Positions 43,920 through 53,399 of a DNA stretch of 64,000 nt are shown here, piece after piece (positions within the stretch are counted from its first letter, which is position 1; each line of letters begins with the position of its first letter). The notes beneath the pieces are model-generated. The model made no database searches. It saw only the letters and a program-made list of their open reading frames with translations, and was not told the DNA's origin. The translations under genes and the position numbers were made by a program. The stretch comes from Deltaproteobacteria bacterium (GTDB lineage Bacteria > Desulfobacterota > Desulfobacteria > Desulfobacterales > Desulfosarcinaceae), in the NCBI GenBank assembly GCA_002747175.1, contig PDTK01000030.1:28164-92163 (forward strand), given 5' to 3'.

Positions 43920-46739
43920 TCACAAGCAGCAGGTGCACTCGTCAATAAGGTACAAAATATTTCTGTACAGCTTTTTACCGTGCAGGGTCAGGCCCACCTC
44001 GCAGGTACGCGAAGTGCTGTAGCCCTCGGAACAATCGTGGATTTGCCCCTCAAGGGTCTTCAAAGCACTGGCGTTGAGCTGGGGAAGCGTGAACCCTTTG
44101 TCTCCCGCAAAGCCACAGCAGAATATTTTTTGCGGGACAACGACTTCGGTGACACACTTTTCCGCCACCTGCCTGAATTTGTCGGTCAGGCCCATCTCGC
44201 GCATCGAACAGGTTGGGTGCAAGGCCACCTTGCGCCGCACTTGCTTGAATTGCAGCCGATGCGACAGATGACAAAGAACAAATTCCACCGGATCCATGAG
44301 TTGAAGCCGATTATCCAGCGTTTTTTTCATGCGGGCGAGGCAGGGGCTGGTCTCACACAGCACCGGGTACTTGCCATTTTGCGTAGCTTTCAAAAGCACC
44401 GCATTCAATTCGGCCGCTTTTTGATCCGCCGCATCGAACAACCCTTTGGTTTCAAAGGATTTACCACAGCAAAGCCCGGTGGTTTTATCCGGAATAATCA
44501 CCTGGAACCGGGCCTTTTCCAGCAAATTCACGGCCACATCCATGATTGGCCGGTGGTCGGGGTGGGACGCATCCCAGGTGTACCCCATGGTGCGCACCGC
44601 ACAGGACGGAAAATAAACCACCCGGTCCCTGTTCCGTGCGGAGCCGACTGCCGGCACACGGGAGCCACCGCACAAATTCACCTCACGCAAGTCCGGTATT
44701 TGCATATTCAGCGCTTTGCGCGTCAACCGGCCGCTGCCAAGGGCCAGATTGTGTCCCATGAGCTTATGCGCGGCAGACGCCACATGAAGCATGCCGGAGG
44801 TTGCATGCTGGACCAAAGCGAAATTGTCGCCAATCTTCCTGGCCACACCACGGGTGCTGCGCCCAGTGGCTTCGTGCCGCAGCATGCGCATGTATTGGGC
44901 GATGTCGATACCTAAGGGGCAGCGCATGGCGCATAAGCCGTCTGTGGCGCAGGTGTCGAGCCCTTTTTCATCGAATTTTTTTTGCCAGCGTTTGGCCTTT
45001 TCCTCTTCCCCGGCCTTAATCAGCCCGGCAATGGTCCGCAACGTGTAAATCCGCTGCCGCGACGTAAGCCCCACGTCACCCGACGGGCATACATATTCAC
45101 AAAACCCGCAATCAACGCACATGTCGATGGTACGATCCACCGGACCGGCATATTTTAGATTTTTCAGGTGGCAATTCGAATCGTCGTTAAGAATCACGTT
45201 GGGATTGAGCAGGCCTTCCGGGTCAATAATCTTTTTCAGGTCACGCATGACCTGGTAGAGTTCCTCTCCCCACTCCCGAAGCACGAACGGAGCCACTGCC
45301 CGGCCGGTGCCATGTTCAGCTTTGAGTGCACCGTCCAGAGACAGGACCACATTGGCGGCCTCGTCGATAACCAAAGCGACCTTGCGAACTTCTTCCGAAT
45401 TGTTCAGTTGCAGGGGGATGGAGAAGTGAAGATTGCCGTGCAGGGCGTGGCCGTGCACGCCTGACTTGGTGAAGCCGTTCCTGTTCAGAATGTCCAAGAA
45501 GGCTTTGCAGGCCTGAGGCAGATTTTTGATGGGTACACAATAATCTTCGGAATAAGCATACTCTTCAGAAGCACGGGTCCCGGCCAGGATTGGATAAAGG
45601 GCGCGGCGCAGATCCCAGAGCTGTTCGCAGACGGTGTCATCGGTCTCGAAACGAACCGGATTCGCCGTCTTGAGCGTTGACAGAACCCCGGCAATTTGCC
45701 GCACGTTGGCATCTAATGTTTCCGGCGTGCCCCCTTTGGTCTCCAGCAGCAGGGCACAGGCATTGTCACCCAGATCCCGCAACGCGTCCGGGAATTCCGG
45801 TAGCTGCATAAGGGATTGCAGCGACACCGAATTCAAAAATTCCACTGCATGCAACGTGCACTGCGCCTCCATCCGCAGTACACCCTGTATCGCCGTATCG
45901 ATTGAATCAAAACCCACGAAGGCGGTGGCGCGAAATGGTTCAATGGGGCCGGTACGAAGGGTCAGATTGTGGATGAAGGCCAGGGTTCCTTCAGATCCAA
46001 TGATCAGATGTTTGAGGATTTCCAATGGGTCCTGGAAATCCGTAAACGCGTTTAAACTGTATCCTGACGTGTTGCGAATGGAAAACTTTCGGCGTATCCT
46101 GGATGCCATCTCCTCATTGTCCAGGATACGCCGGCGCAGACCGAGCAAGGCATCAAGCATGTCCCGATGACTCTGCCTGAAAGCGGCCACGCTGTCTGGA
46201 TCGGCCGTATCCACGGTGGTGCCGTCCATCAGGGAGAAGTGCATATCCGTCATCATGTGATAGATATTCTTCTCGACCGTGCAACTCAGGCCGGCGGCAT
46301 TGGTGGCGGCCATTCCTCCTATAAAAGCGCTGCCCACGGACGAGGGGTCCGACGTGATGAATCGGCCGTAAGGCTGCAGGGCCGCGTTCAGATCCGCACC
46401 GACGACACAACAGCCCGCACGCACGCGCGCGCCGTCGTCGAGCACGTCGATGCGCTTCCAGTGCGGGCCGACCAGCCGTACGGTCACTTCCTCGGCAATG
46501 GTTTGGCCGCTGACGCCGGTGCCGGCCCCCCGAAAAGTGAGGCTGGTGTTGTGCTCCCGTGCCAGGCGCAACAACACCAGCAGCTTTTCAGGAGAATCGA
46601 CATCTACGACAGCCAGTGCACGCGGTTCAAAAGGACTGGCGTCTACCGAGTAGGCTTTTACAAGCAAATCATCGGTATGTACTTGCGCTTCCGGAAATGC
46701 TTTTTTTAACGCCGATATGAATGGCTCAATGGGGTGCAT
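43920..46739 (-). CDS. FAD-linked 2-hydroxyacid (D-lactate-type) dehydrogenase with Fe-S and CCG domains
   Basis: The 939-residue protein fuses three parts. The N-terminal FAD-binding_4 domain has FRGAGTGVSGQT (about 69-80) and GGMAATNAAGLSC. The FAD-oxidase C-terminal part contains SGVHGHALHGNLHFS and LKAEHGTGRAVAPF (metal and substrate binding). Then come two 4Fe-4S motifs, CVDCGFCEYVCP near 538-550 and CATDGLCAMRCP near 595-607, and two CCG (heterodisulfide-reductase-like) repeats with CCGKSF near 756 and CCGFAG near 873. Such enzymes oxidise D-lactate or other 2-hydroxyacids to 2-oxoacids and pass electrons to a quinone or soluble carrier. Its product could feed the VOR encoded upstream. 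The start overlaps the nhaC stop by 14 bases. Confidence 0.87.
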   Translation of the reverse strand: MHPIEPFISALKKAFPEAQVHTDDLLVKAYSVDASPFEPRALAVVDVDSPEKLLVLLRLAREHNTSLTFRGAGTGVSGQTIAEEVTVRLVGPHWKRIDVLDDGARVRAGCCVVGADLNAALQPYGRFITSDPSSVGSAFIGGMAATNAAGLSCTVEKNIYHMMTDMHFSLMDGTTVDTADPDSVAAFRQSHRDMLDALLGLRRRILDNEEMASRIRRKFSIRNTSGYSLNAFTDFQDPLEILKHLIIGSEGTLAFIHNLTLRTGPIEPFRATAFVGFDSIDTAIQGVLRMEAQCTLHAVEFLNSVSLQSLMQLPEFPDALRDLGDNACALLLETKGGTPETLDANVRQIAGVLSTLKTANPVRFETDDTVCEQLWDLRRALYPILAGTRASEEYAYSEDYCVPIKNLPQACKAFLDILNRNGFTKSGVHGHALHGNLHFSIPLQLNNSEEVRKVALVIDEAANVVLSLDGALKAEHGTGRAVAPFVLREWGEELYQVMRDLKKIIDPEGLLNPNVILNDDSNCHLKNLKYAGPVDRTIDMCVDCGFCEYVCPSGDVGLTSRQRIYTLRTIAGLIKAGEEEKAKRWQKKFDEKGLDTCATDGLCAMRCPLGIDIAQYMRMLRHEATGRSTRGVARKIGDNFALVQHATSGMLHVASAAHKLMGHNLALGSGRLTRKALNMQIPDLREVNLCGGSRVPAVGSARNRDRVVYFPSCAVRTMGYTWDASHPDHRPIMDVAVNLLEKARFQVIIPDKTTGLCCGKSFETKGLFDAADQKAAELNAVLLKATQNGKYPVLCETSPCLARMKKTLDNRLQLMDPVEFVLCHLSHRLQFKQVRRKVALHPTCSMREMGLTDKFRQVAEKCVTEVVVPQKIFCCGFAGDKGFTLPQLNASALKTLEGQIHDCSEGYSTSRTCEVGLTLHGKKLYRNILYLIDECTCCL

Positions 46740-48141
46740 CCGTTTTGGAATCCTTATCGGTCTGTTTTTTGCGCAACAGAGTCAATCCGAATACAGGCAG
46801 CAAGATACCCAAAATGGGGTTGATGTAGTTAAAGAACGCGTACGGCATGTAGGCAAAGTTATATACGCCCAGAGCGCCGAACATGAAAGCTCCACCCGTG
46901 CTCCACGGGAAGAAATTGGCCGTCAGAGTTGCGCCCTCTTCCAGACACCGGGAAAGCATCCGTGGTTCTAAGCCTTTTTGCTCAAAAGATTCCCGATACA
47001 GTTCACCGGGTACCACAACGCCCATGTACTGCTCACCGACCAACGCATTGGTCAGGACACCACTGACAATTACCATTCCCGGATAATAACGCGCGCTGTG
47101 AACCTTTTCGATGACTTTTTCGAATATCACCGTGAGCAATTTGCTGTGGGTCAATGCACCGCCCAAAGAAAGTGCAACCAACGCCAGCGACAGGGTCCAC
47201 ATCATACTCTGCACACCGCCCCGGTTCAGCAGCTTATCGACCAGCTCGGAACCGGTTTCGATTGAAAAGCCATAGTTCAACACTTCCAACACGGAAACAA
47301 AGCTGGCGCCCTGGAAAAAAACAGCGACCGGGATGGCCACAACAATGCCGACAATCATTGCCGGTATGGCCGGAAACTTCATAACGCTCAAAATCAGAAC
47401 GACGACAATCGGCAAAAGAACCATGATATTCAGGTTGAAATTACCGGCAATCAGGTTTTGGATGGTTTCGATCTGAGAGGCATCGAGGGCCTGGTCCGCA
47501 TACTTCAGACCGAATACAAAGAAAAGCGCGAGGCTGATCAAATAAGCAGGAATCGTCGTATACAGCATCGCGCGGATATGGCTGAAAACATCCGTGCCGG
47601 CGATGGCGGGAGCCAGGTTGGTCGTGTCGGACAAAGGCGACATCTTATCCCCGAAGTACGCACCAGATATCACCATACCGGCAATCAGCGGCGCTGGTAT
47701 GTTCATACCGAGGCCGATGCCCATCAAAGCAACGCCCACCGTGCCGGCGGTACTCCAGGAACTGCCGGTGGCCAAAGAGGCGATGCTGCCGATAATCAGT
47801 CCTGCGGGCAGAAACAACATCGGCGTCAACAAATTGAGGCCATAATAGATCAGAGCCGGCACGGTTCCACTGGCGACCCAGGCCCCCACGGCCATACCGA
47901 TCAGGATAAAGAACAAAACAGCGGCCAGCGCTCTTGAAATACCATGGATGATGGCGTCCAGAATGTCGTCCCACCGATGACCCAGATAGATCGATGCCAA
48001 TACAACCACAATTGTACAGGCAATCAGCAGCATGTGCATGTCCACATGCAGAAACGAGAGTCCGCCAACCAGCATAACGACAATCACCGACATCACTGCG
48101 ATACTGAATCCAAAACTGGGTTTTATATTCTCTTCCGCCAT
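46726..48141 (-). CDS. nhaC: NhaC-family Na+/H+ (or organic acid) antiporter
   Basis: The 471-residue membrane protein has about 11-12 hydrophobic segments and the NhaC region ATGSSWSTAGTVGVALMGIG with GAYFGDKMSPLSDTTNLAPAIAG. Family members exchange Na+ for H+, or malate/H+ for lactate/Na+ (MleN). In this operon, between the VOR gamma subunit and a 2-hydroxyacid dehydrogenase, an acid-product/Na+ exchange would fit, but plain Na+/H+ exchange restoring the TRAP sodium gradient is equally possible. Confidence 0.88.
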   Translation of the reverse strand: MAEENIKPSFGFSIAVMSVIVVMLVGGLSFLHVDMHMLLIACTIVVVLASIYLGHRWDDILDAIIHGISRALAAVLFFILIGMAVGAWVASGTVPALIYYGLNLLTPMLFLPAGLIIGSIASLATGSSWSTAGTVGVALMGIGLGMNIPAPLIAGMVISGAYFGDKMSPLSDTTNLAPAIAGTDVFSHIRAMLYTTIPAYLISLALFFVFGLKYADQALDASQIETIQNLIAGNFNLNIMVLLPIVVVLILSVMKFPAIPAMIVGIVVAIPVAVFFQGASFVSVLEVLNYGFSIETGSELVDKLLNRGGVQSMMWTLSLALVALSLGGALTHSKLLTVIFEKVIEKVHSARYYPGMVIVSGVLTNALVGEQYMGVVVPGELYRESFEQKGLEPRMLSRCLEEGATLTANFFPWSTGGAFMFGALGVYNFAYMPYAFFNYINPILGILLPVFGLTLLRKKQTDKDSKTDAPH

Positions 48142-48192
48142 GATTTCTCCTCTCTTCTATGTTATTGTTGCAGAAAGCGCCCTCCACCTCTG

Positions 48193-48729
48193 TCAGACGG
48201 CATTGTACCCGCACTCGAAAGCCTTTGTATTGCCGTCTGCGAACTTTCCCTTCCCCTTTTTTTCGAACATATCGTTCATGCCCTTGATGCCGTCTTCCAT
48301 GCTGAAATCGTTCAATAGTTTGATGACGGCGGCAGCCATGATGATATTGGCCCCTCTGGGTTGCCCAATCTTCTGAGCCAAGGTGGTGCATGCGACCCGG
48401 TGAAGTGCGATGTCTTCGCGCACATCCAGGTCCCCGGTCATGATATCACTGTTTACCAGGATGATGCCGCCGTTTTTGACCATTCCGGAAAAAGCATTGA
48501 ACGACGGACCGTTCATGGCCAGAAGCAGATCCGGTTCTTCCTGCCCCGGATTGTAGATGGTGTCCCTGCCGTATTTGACCGTGCAATTGGCCGTTCCGCC
48601 CCGCATGGCCGAACCATAGGATGGCATCCATGTGGCATTTTGTCCGCTGTGGACGGCAACCTGAGACATGACCAGACCCGAAGTCAACACACCCTGACCG
48701 CCGAACCCTGCATAGAGGATCTCACGCAT
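48193..48729 (-). CDS. 2-ketoacid:ferredoxin oxidoreductase, gamma subunit
   Basis: The 178-residue subunit has the family start REILYAGFGGQGVLTSGLVM and then PSYGSAMRGGTANCTVKYG, matching the gamma chain of VOR/KOR enzymes. It contributes part of the CoA and active-site environment. The ATG at 48729 lies within the last bases of the beta-subunit gene (8-base overlap). The subunits are encoded in the order delta, alpha, beta, gamma. Confidence 0.93.
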   Translation of the reverse strand: MREILYAGFGGQGVLTSGLVMSQVAVHSGQNATWMPSYGSAMRGGTANCTVKYGRDTIYNPGQEEPDLLLAMNGPSFNAFSGMVKNGGIILVNSDIMTGDLDVREDIALHRVACTTLAQKIGQPRGANIIMAAAVIKLLNDFSMEDGIKGMNDMFEKKGKGKFADGNTKAFECGYNAV

Positions 48730-49471
48730 TTTGCTTCTCCTTTCTCTCTTTGAACACGCCCAGCGGGTAATAGGGGACCACATCATCCTCTATCTTCTTC
48801 ATTGCCTTCACCGGCGTAAGGCCCCAATTGGTCGGGCATGGAGAAAGCACCTCGATAACGGAATACCCTTCACCGTTGATCTGGGCCTGAATGCCTTTTT
48901 TGATGTATTTTTTCAATTTATTGACATTCTTGGGTGACGTGACGGTCCCGCGGGCGGCAAAGGCCACATCGAAGTGTTCCGCCACCAATTCCGGGAACCG
49001 CAGAGGCCGTCCGGTAAGGCCGCTGTCACGCCCACCAGGCGACGTAGAGGTCTTTTGCCCCGGCAGCGTGGTCCAGCTCATTTGGCCCCCGGTCATGCCG
49101 AAGTTGGTGTTGTTGATGGTAATTACGGTTATGTTTTCGTTGCGGTAGGCTGCGTTGATCGTCTCGGAAATGCCGATGTTATAAGCATCGCCGTCACCCT
49201 GATAGGTGATAATGGTGGTGTCCGGTGTGGTGCGCTTCATCCCCGTTGCCACAGAGGCTGCCCGGCCATGCGGGCAATGCAAGCGGTCCGTGACCAAACC
49301 GCCTCCCAGCAGGCTCGAACAGCCCACGCCAATGGGGAAAATGATGTTTTCCTGCTGACCCAATTCCTCAAGGCATTCGGCAATCAAACGCGCGATGATA
49401 CCATGTCCGCATCCACCGCAAAAGGACATGGGGTTATCTATCAGTGCGGGAACCTTTCTCTCTTTGGCCAT
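48722..49471 (-). CDS. 2-ketoacid:ferredoxin oxidoreductase, beta (TPP-binding) subunit
   Basis: The 249-residue subunit binds thiamine diphosphate. Motifs: FCGGCGHGIIARL, IGVGCSS, HCPHGRAASVATGMK and the TPP/Mg site YQGDGDAYNIGISETINAA with NNTNFGMTGGQMS. Cys residues near the N-terminus and Cys-Pro at the C-terminus (LSPCPTNWG) fit a proximal 4Fe-4S cluster. The ATG shares its A with the alpha stop (TAATG), so synthesis is coupled. Confidence 0.95.
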   Translation of the reverse strand: MAKERKVPALIDNPMSFCGGCGHGIIARLIAECLEELGQQENIIFPIGVGCSSLLGGGLVTDRLHCPHGRAASVATGMKRTTPDTTIITYQGDGDAYNIGISETINAAYRNENITVITINNTNFGMTGGQMSWTTLPGQKTSTSPGGRDSGLTGRPLRFPELVAEHFDVAFAARGTVTSPKNVNKLKKYIKKGIQAQINGEGYSVIEVLSPCPTNWGLTPVKAMKKIEDDVVPYYPLGVFKERKEKQNA

Positions 49472-50532
49472 TAGTATGTCTCCTTCAACTCGTTGTTCAA
49501 GACTCGGGCAAATCCATCTTTTATAAACTTGAGAGACGGTACCCCGTAAACACAGCATAAACTCCAGGCAGGCACGTTGCGTTCGCGAAAGACCCGTTTG
49601 GCGGTCAGGGCGACATCGTCGATAAGCTGCCCGGTGGCACTCGATTCAACGGTGATGAACCCCTTGACGTCCGGGTTCACGTCTTTAAAGCCGTTCACCG
49701 GAAACGGCCATGTGGTGATGGGCCGGATATATCCGACCTTGTGTCCCGCTTCACGCAACGCTTTCACGGCCCCTTTGACGGAACGACCCGACATACCGTA
49801 AGCGACGAACACGTAATCGGCATCCTCGACCTGGCCAGCGTCCCAGCGCTGTTCATTTTCCTTGATCAAGGCATGCTTTTCGTTCAGCGCGACGGCCTCC
49901 TCCATGGAGTTACGATCAAATATCCCGATTTTTTTATAGGTGTATTTACCATCCAGGGCCCAGGCGTGTCTTTTGGGCTCGATGAAATCAGGCAGATCGC
50001 ATGGTTCCATCATCTGGCCCAAGGCACCCTCGGTCATGAAAATGGTTACGATGCGGTATTTTTCGGCCAGTTCATAGGCGGTCGCCATGAGGTCAACGGC
50101 TTCCTGGATGCTTTCCGGGCTGAGCACGATGCAGCGATAGTCGCCGTTGCCGCCACCGCGGGTCTCCCTGTTGTAGTCACATTGGGAAGAGTACAAGGTT
50201 CCCAGGCCGTTTCCGTACCGCACGACGTTGATCACGACGCAGGCCAGTTCTTCATCGGAAATACAGGAAATCCCTTCCTGTTTAAGGCTGATGCCGGGCC
50301 CGGATGACGCGGTCAGCGCCCGGTATCCACAGGCGGCAGCGCCCATAACCATGTTAATGCCGGAGACTTCACTTTCGGCCTGGATAAAGGTCCGCCCCAA
50401 TTCAGGCAAGCGGCCTGAGAGGTATTCCATGATCTCGGAGGACGGCGTGATGGGGTATCCGGCATAAAGCTGCACACCGGCCCGCACAGCCGCCTCGGCA
50501 ATGGCTACGTTTCCTTTAATCATGTCTGCCAT
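49471..50532 (-). CDS. vorB: 2-ketoisovalerate:ferredoxin oxidoreductase, alpha subunit (VorB-type)
   Basis: The 353-residue subunit begins MADMIKGNVAIAEAAVRAG and has YAGYPITPSSEIMEYL, SSGPGISLKQEGISC and the VorB-typical RGGGNGDYRCIVLSPESIQE, which points to branched-chain 2-oxoacids over 2-oxoglutarate or pyruvate. The enzyme converts 2-oxoacid, CoA and oxidised ferredoxin to acyl-CoA, CO2 and reduced ferredoxin. A longer frame to 50736 overlaps the ferredoxin subunit and is rejected. Specificity is inferred from motif likeness. Confidence 0.9.
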   Translation of the reverse strand: MADMIKGNVAIAEAAVRAGVQLYAGYPITPSSEIMEYLSGRLPELGRTFIQAESEVSGINMVMGAAACGYRALTASSGPGISLKQEGISCISDEELACVVINVVRYGNGLGTLYSSQCDYNRETRGGGNGDYRCIVLSPESIQEAVDLMATAYELAEKYRIVTIFMTEGALGQMMEPCDLPDFIEPKRHAWALDGKYTYKKIGIFDRNSMEEAVALNEKHALIKENEQRWDAGQVEDADYVFVAYGMSGRSVKGAVKALREAGHKVGYIRPITTWPFPVNGFKDVNPDVKGFITVESSATGQLIDDVALTAKRVFRERNVPAWSLCCVYGVPSLKFIKDGFARVLNNELKETY

Positions 50533-50533
50533 A

Positions 50534-50758
50534 TTATTGATCTCCTTGGGCTTGGGGGGTCTTGACGATAGAATAGACCCCGTCAGGACACATGGTGTAG
50601 CAGATACCACACCTGACGCATTTTTCCTCGTCAACACAGGCGTGATTAAAACCCGCCTTGTTGAGTTTGTCGGAAAAATAGATGGCGCCGTTCGGACAAT
50701 TCGCAAAGCATAGTCCGCATTGCTTACACCGTTCAACTTTCAGATTGATCGATTCCAT
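50534..50758 (-). CDS. 2-ketoacid:ferredoxin oxidoreductase, delta (2x4Fe-4S) subunit
   Basis: The 74-residue ferredoxin-like subunit has two cluster motifs, CKQCGLCFANCP (11-22) and CVRCGICYTMCP (47-58), each binding one 4Fe-4S cluster that passes electrons from the TPP site to ferredoxin. It is the first of the four subunit genes and ends 1 base before the alpha ATG. Confidence 0.95.
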   Translation of the reverse strand: MESINLKVERCKQCGLCFANCPNGAIYFSDKLNKAGFNHACVDEEKCVRCGICYTMCPDGVYSIVKTPQAQGDQ

Positions 50759-50872
50759 TGTTAATCACCTCGTAGTCACTTATCCGCTTTCGTTTAGGGG
50801 GGGTGAGGAACAAAAATTTATAAATTGACCCAATTCATTCCATCTCCATTCCTAACCGGAATCATACCGGGT

Positions 50873-51775
50873 TCAACGCTGCGATCCCGCCAGAAGACAG
50901 GCGAGAGCGATAGAATTGATTTTTACATCAGGGGTGTCGGATCGGGATCCGAGGACCACGGGATGTGTGGTCCCCAGCACCACGCCCGCCCACTTGGCCT
51001 TGCTCAAGGTCAGCCAGGATTTGCCCAGGGCGTTACCGGTTTCAATATTGGGGGCGAGCAGCAAATCCACGTTTCCGCTCAATTGACTGTCCAGCCCCTT
51101 GTGTTCGGCGGCCCGACGATCAAAGGCCACGTCAAAGGCGATCGGCCCTTCAACAACGCATTCACCGAATGCACCCTCCTGTGCCAGGCGAGCCAGTTCG
51201 GCCGCGTCCACCGTGGCCGGAACTTTGGGATGCACCACTTCGCTGGCCGTGAGGGCGGCCACAAGGGGCCGTTCGAATCCCAGGCGGCGCATGGCATTCA
51301 GGGCATTGGTCAAAATGGCTTTCTTCTGTTCCAGATCCGGCGCCGCATTGATCCCGCTATCGCTGCAAAAGATGAGCTTGTGATATTCTTTTACCTCATA
51401 CACAGCCAACGCACTGAGCAAATCACCGCTGCGCAGGCCGGCCTCACGATTCAAAATGGCCCGCAGGTATTGCGAGGTGTTAATGGCGCCTTTCATCAAC
51501 ACCTCGGCTTGCCCCTGGCGTACCATGGAAACCGCCTGGGCTGCACTTTGCTCCGGTCCGTCACTGGGAACCAGTTCGTAGTCTTTCAAGCCCGCAGCGT
51601 TCGCCAGCTCCGGCACGCGGCGTGCGTCACCCACCAGCACCGGGTGCGCAAAACCCAAGTCGGCGGCAATTTTCACCGCCTCCAGAAGTTCCCGGTCTTC
51701 AGCGGCCGCAACACAAAGTCGAAACGTTGGACCGCTTTGCACGTTGCGGATCAACTCTTTGAAATCAGAAAACAT
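50873..51775 (-). CDS. ptb: Phosphate butyryltransferase (phosphate acyltransferase)
   Basis: Moves an acyl group from CoA to phosphate. The 300-residue protein has the PTA/PTB-family segments RLCVAAAEDRELLEAVKIA, FAHPVLVGDARR, EVLMKGAINTSQYLRAIL and LLLAPNIETGNALGKSWLTL. The length matches Ptb (about 300), not acetate-specific Pta. It is in the VOR operon, and with the butyrate kinase at the far end of the island it gives acyl-CoA to carboxylate plus ATP. The gap of 114 bp to the ferredoxin subunit has no repeat. Confidence 0.93.
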   Translation of the reverse strand: MFSDFKELIRNVQSGPTFRLCVAAAEDRELLEAVKIAADLGFAHPVLVGDARRVPELANAAGLKDYELVPSDGPEQSAAQAVSMVRQGQAEVLMKGAINTSQYLRAILNREAGLRSGDLLSALAVYEVKEYHKLIFCSDSGINAAPDLEQKKAILTNALNAMRRLGFERPLVAALTASEVVHPKVPATVDAAELARLAQEGAFGECVVEGPIAFDVAFDRRAAEHKGLDSQLSGNVDLLLAPNIETGNALGKSWLTLSKAKWAGVVLGTTHPVVLGSRSDTPDVKINSIALACLLAGSQR

Positions 51776-51952
51776 TTGTCACTTTCCTAGAGAGAAAAAA
51801 AAGAATGGTCGATAGCGTCAGCAGATAGAGCGTTCCGGTGTGCGAAGCACCCGTTCTATCTTTGTCAGAATTAGTTAAAAGCCATGAATCGGTTTGTCAA
51901 GATTTTTCTGGGCTTTGAAGTTCCGATGATCAGGATCGCAATGCTCCTTGGA

Positions 51953-53131
51953 TCAACCCGCCTCATCAAGAACCCTTCCCAATATTTTTATTCCGGGTTC
52001 TATATTATTTTTCGGGGTGGTCGAAAAGTTCAGCCGGATGGTGTTTTCGTTGTTCCCTTCGGGGAAAAACGGGCCGCCGGGTACAAATCCGACTTTTTGC
52101 AGCAATGATTTGTCCAGAATCACGTTGGCGTCCATTTTTTCAGGCAACTCCAACCAGAGGAACATTCCGCCTTCCGGGCAGGTATACTTGATGTTTTTGG
52201 GAAAGTATTTTTCAATACAGGCCATCATCAGGTCCCGCTTCTCCTTGTAAGCGCTGATCACTTTTCCGATGTGGGCATCGAGATCAATCTTCTCCAGAAG
52301 TTCATCGACTTGCATTTGAGCCAACTGATTGGTCTGCAAATCGGCCCCTTCTTTGATAATTTCTATTTTCTGGACCAGATTCTGTTCTGCACAGATATAG
52401 CCGACCCTGAGTCCGGCACATAAAATTTTTGAGTAAGAGCCAAGATAAACGACCCGTTCTTCCGTATCCAGGGATTTTAAGGTAGGAAGATGTTCGCCTT
52501 CAAACCGGATATCTCCGTATGGATTGTCTTCGATGATCACCACATCATATTGGTTCGCCAACTGAATTACGGCCTTGCGTTTATCAATGGACCAGGTTCG
52601 CCCGCTGGGGTTGGAAAAAGTGGGTACCAGGTATATCAGTTTTGTTCTGGGATTGTTCTTCAGCGCATCTTCCAGGGCATCCATTTTCATGCCGTCACTT
52701 TCAGAATCTACGCCTTTCAGAATCACTTCATAGGGGCGGAATGCGGCCAGGGCACCCAGGTATGTCGGATTTTCGGTCAGGACCACATCTCCGGGATCTA
52801 GAAAAGCCATGCCGACAAAACTGATGCCCTGTTGGGAACCGGTGGTCATTTGAATGTTGGCGACATTACAATCGATGTTTCGACCATTCAGATCATTTAC
52901 GATTTTGGCGATCAGCGGCGCATAACCTTTGGTCATGCCATACTGCAATGCAATATGCGGTTTTTCCGTGAGCAGACAATCCGTAACCTCTTTCATTTCC
53001 TTCGACGGAAAAAGTGCAGGGTCGGGCAGTCCTGCCGCAAATGATATGCAATTGTCGATAGCGGTTATTTTTTTACCGACGGCTCTGATCGCAGAAGGCT
53101 TGATATTGCCTATTCGCTTAGCCAATTTCAT
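51953..53131 (-). CDS. PLP-dependent aminotransferase, class I/II (MocR/2-aminoadipate type fold)
   Basis: The 392-residue protein has the fold type I set: SFAAGLPDPALFPSKEM, MTTGSQQGISFVGMAFLDPGD in two parts, PTFSNPSGRTWS, IIEDNPYGDIRFEG and the PLP lysine in YLGSYSKILCAGLRVGY. It resembles 2-aminoadipate/branched-chain and aromatic aminotransferases (ARO8/LysN-like). It would turn an amino acid into the 2-oxoacid used by VOR. AAAGGAG precedes the ATG at 53131; the frame to 53290 covers the promoter and operator and is not used. It is the first gene of the island. Confidence 0.9.
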   Translation of the reverse strand: MKLAKRIGNIKPSAIRAVGKKITAIDNCISFAAGLPDPALFPSKEMKEVTDCLLTEKPHIALQYGMTKGYAPLIAKIVNDLNGRNIDCNVANIQMTTGSQQGISFVGMAFLDPGDVVLTENPTYLGALAAFRPYEVILKGVDSESDGMKMDALEDALKNNPRTKLIYLVPTFSNPSGRTWSIDKRKAVIQLANQYDVVIIEDNPYGDIRFEGEHLPTLKSLDTEERVVYLGSYSKILCAGLRVGYICAEQNLVQKIEIIKEGADLQTNQLAQMQVDELLEKIDLDAHIGKVISAYKEKRDLMMACIEKYFPKNIKYTCPEGGMFLWLELPEKMDANVILDKSLLQKVGFVPGGPFFPEGNNENTIRLNFSTTPKNNIEPGIKILGRVLDEAG

Positions 53132-53250
53132 GTATTCATCTCCTTTTATGGTATCTTGGAAATATGGCGCATCGCGCTTAATGGAAGCATTCACCGATTC
53201 CTGAACCGCAACATACGCGGTGATCGATTCGGCAACAAATCGCACAGATT

Positions 53251-53275
53251 GTTCCAATGGATAGAACGATTGTTC
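53251..53275. promoter_or_regulatory. Palindromic operator candidate for IclR-type regulator
   Basis: GTTCCAATGGATAGAAC (53251-53267) contains TTCCA-N5-TAGAA, close to the TTCCA-N5-TGGAA pattern reported for several IclR-family sites, and overlaps a second palindrome GAACGATTGTTC (53264-53275). It lies about 15-40 bases downstream of the aminotransferase -10 box, in the early transcribed region, where a bound repressor would block transcription. Confidence 0.5.
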
Positions 53276-53288
53276 TGGAATGAATTTC

Positions 53289-53317
53289 ATTTAACTATCC
53301 GCAAGAATGCTTGTCAA
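53289..53317 (-). promoter_or_regulatory. Sigma70-type promoter of the catabolic island
   Basis: On the minus strand TTGACA (53317-53312) is followed after 17 bp by TTAAAT (53294-53289). The -35 is perfect consensus. Transcription would start near 53282, giving a leader of about 150 bases before the aminotransferase ATG. Confidence 0.65.
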
Positions 53318-53340
53318 GGAATTTTTTTATGCGAAAGGAC

Positions 53341-53369
53341 TTGACAAAGATCATTCCTATTCCTAATTA
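53341..53369 (+). promoter_or_regulatory. Sigma70-type promoter of the iclR gene
   Basis: TTGACA (53341-53346) and TAATTA (53364-53369) are 17 bp apart, 31 bases before the iclR ATG, which has AAAGGA upstream. The divergent island promoter is 24 bases away, so one regulator could control both. Confidence 0.65.
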
Positions 53370-53399
53370 AATTAAATATTTTTAAAGGATCTACGTAAG

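Noticed and set aside
43905..44915. 336-codon plus-strand frame
   Set aside because: It is antisense to the Fe-S/CCG part of the dehydrogenase, which has conserved cluster motifs; the plus frame has none.
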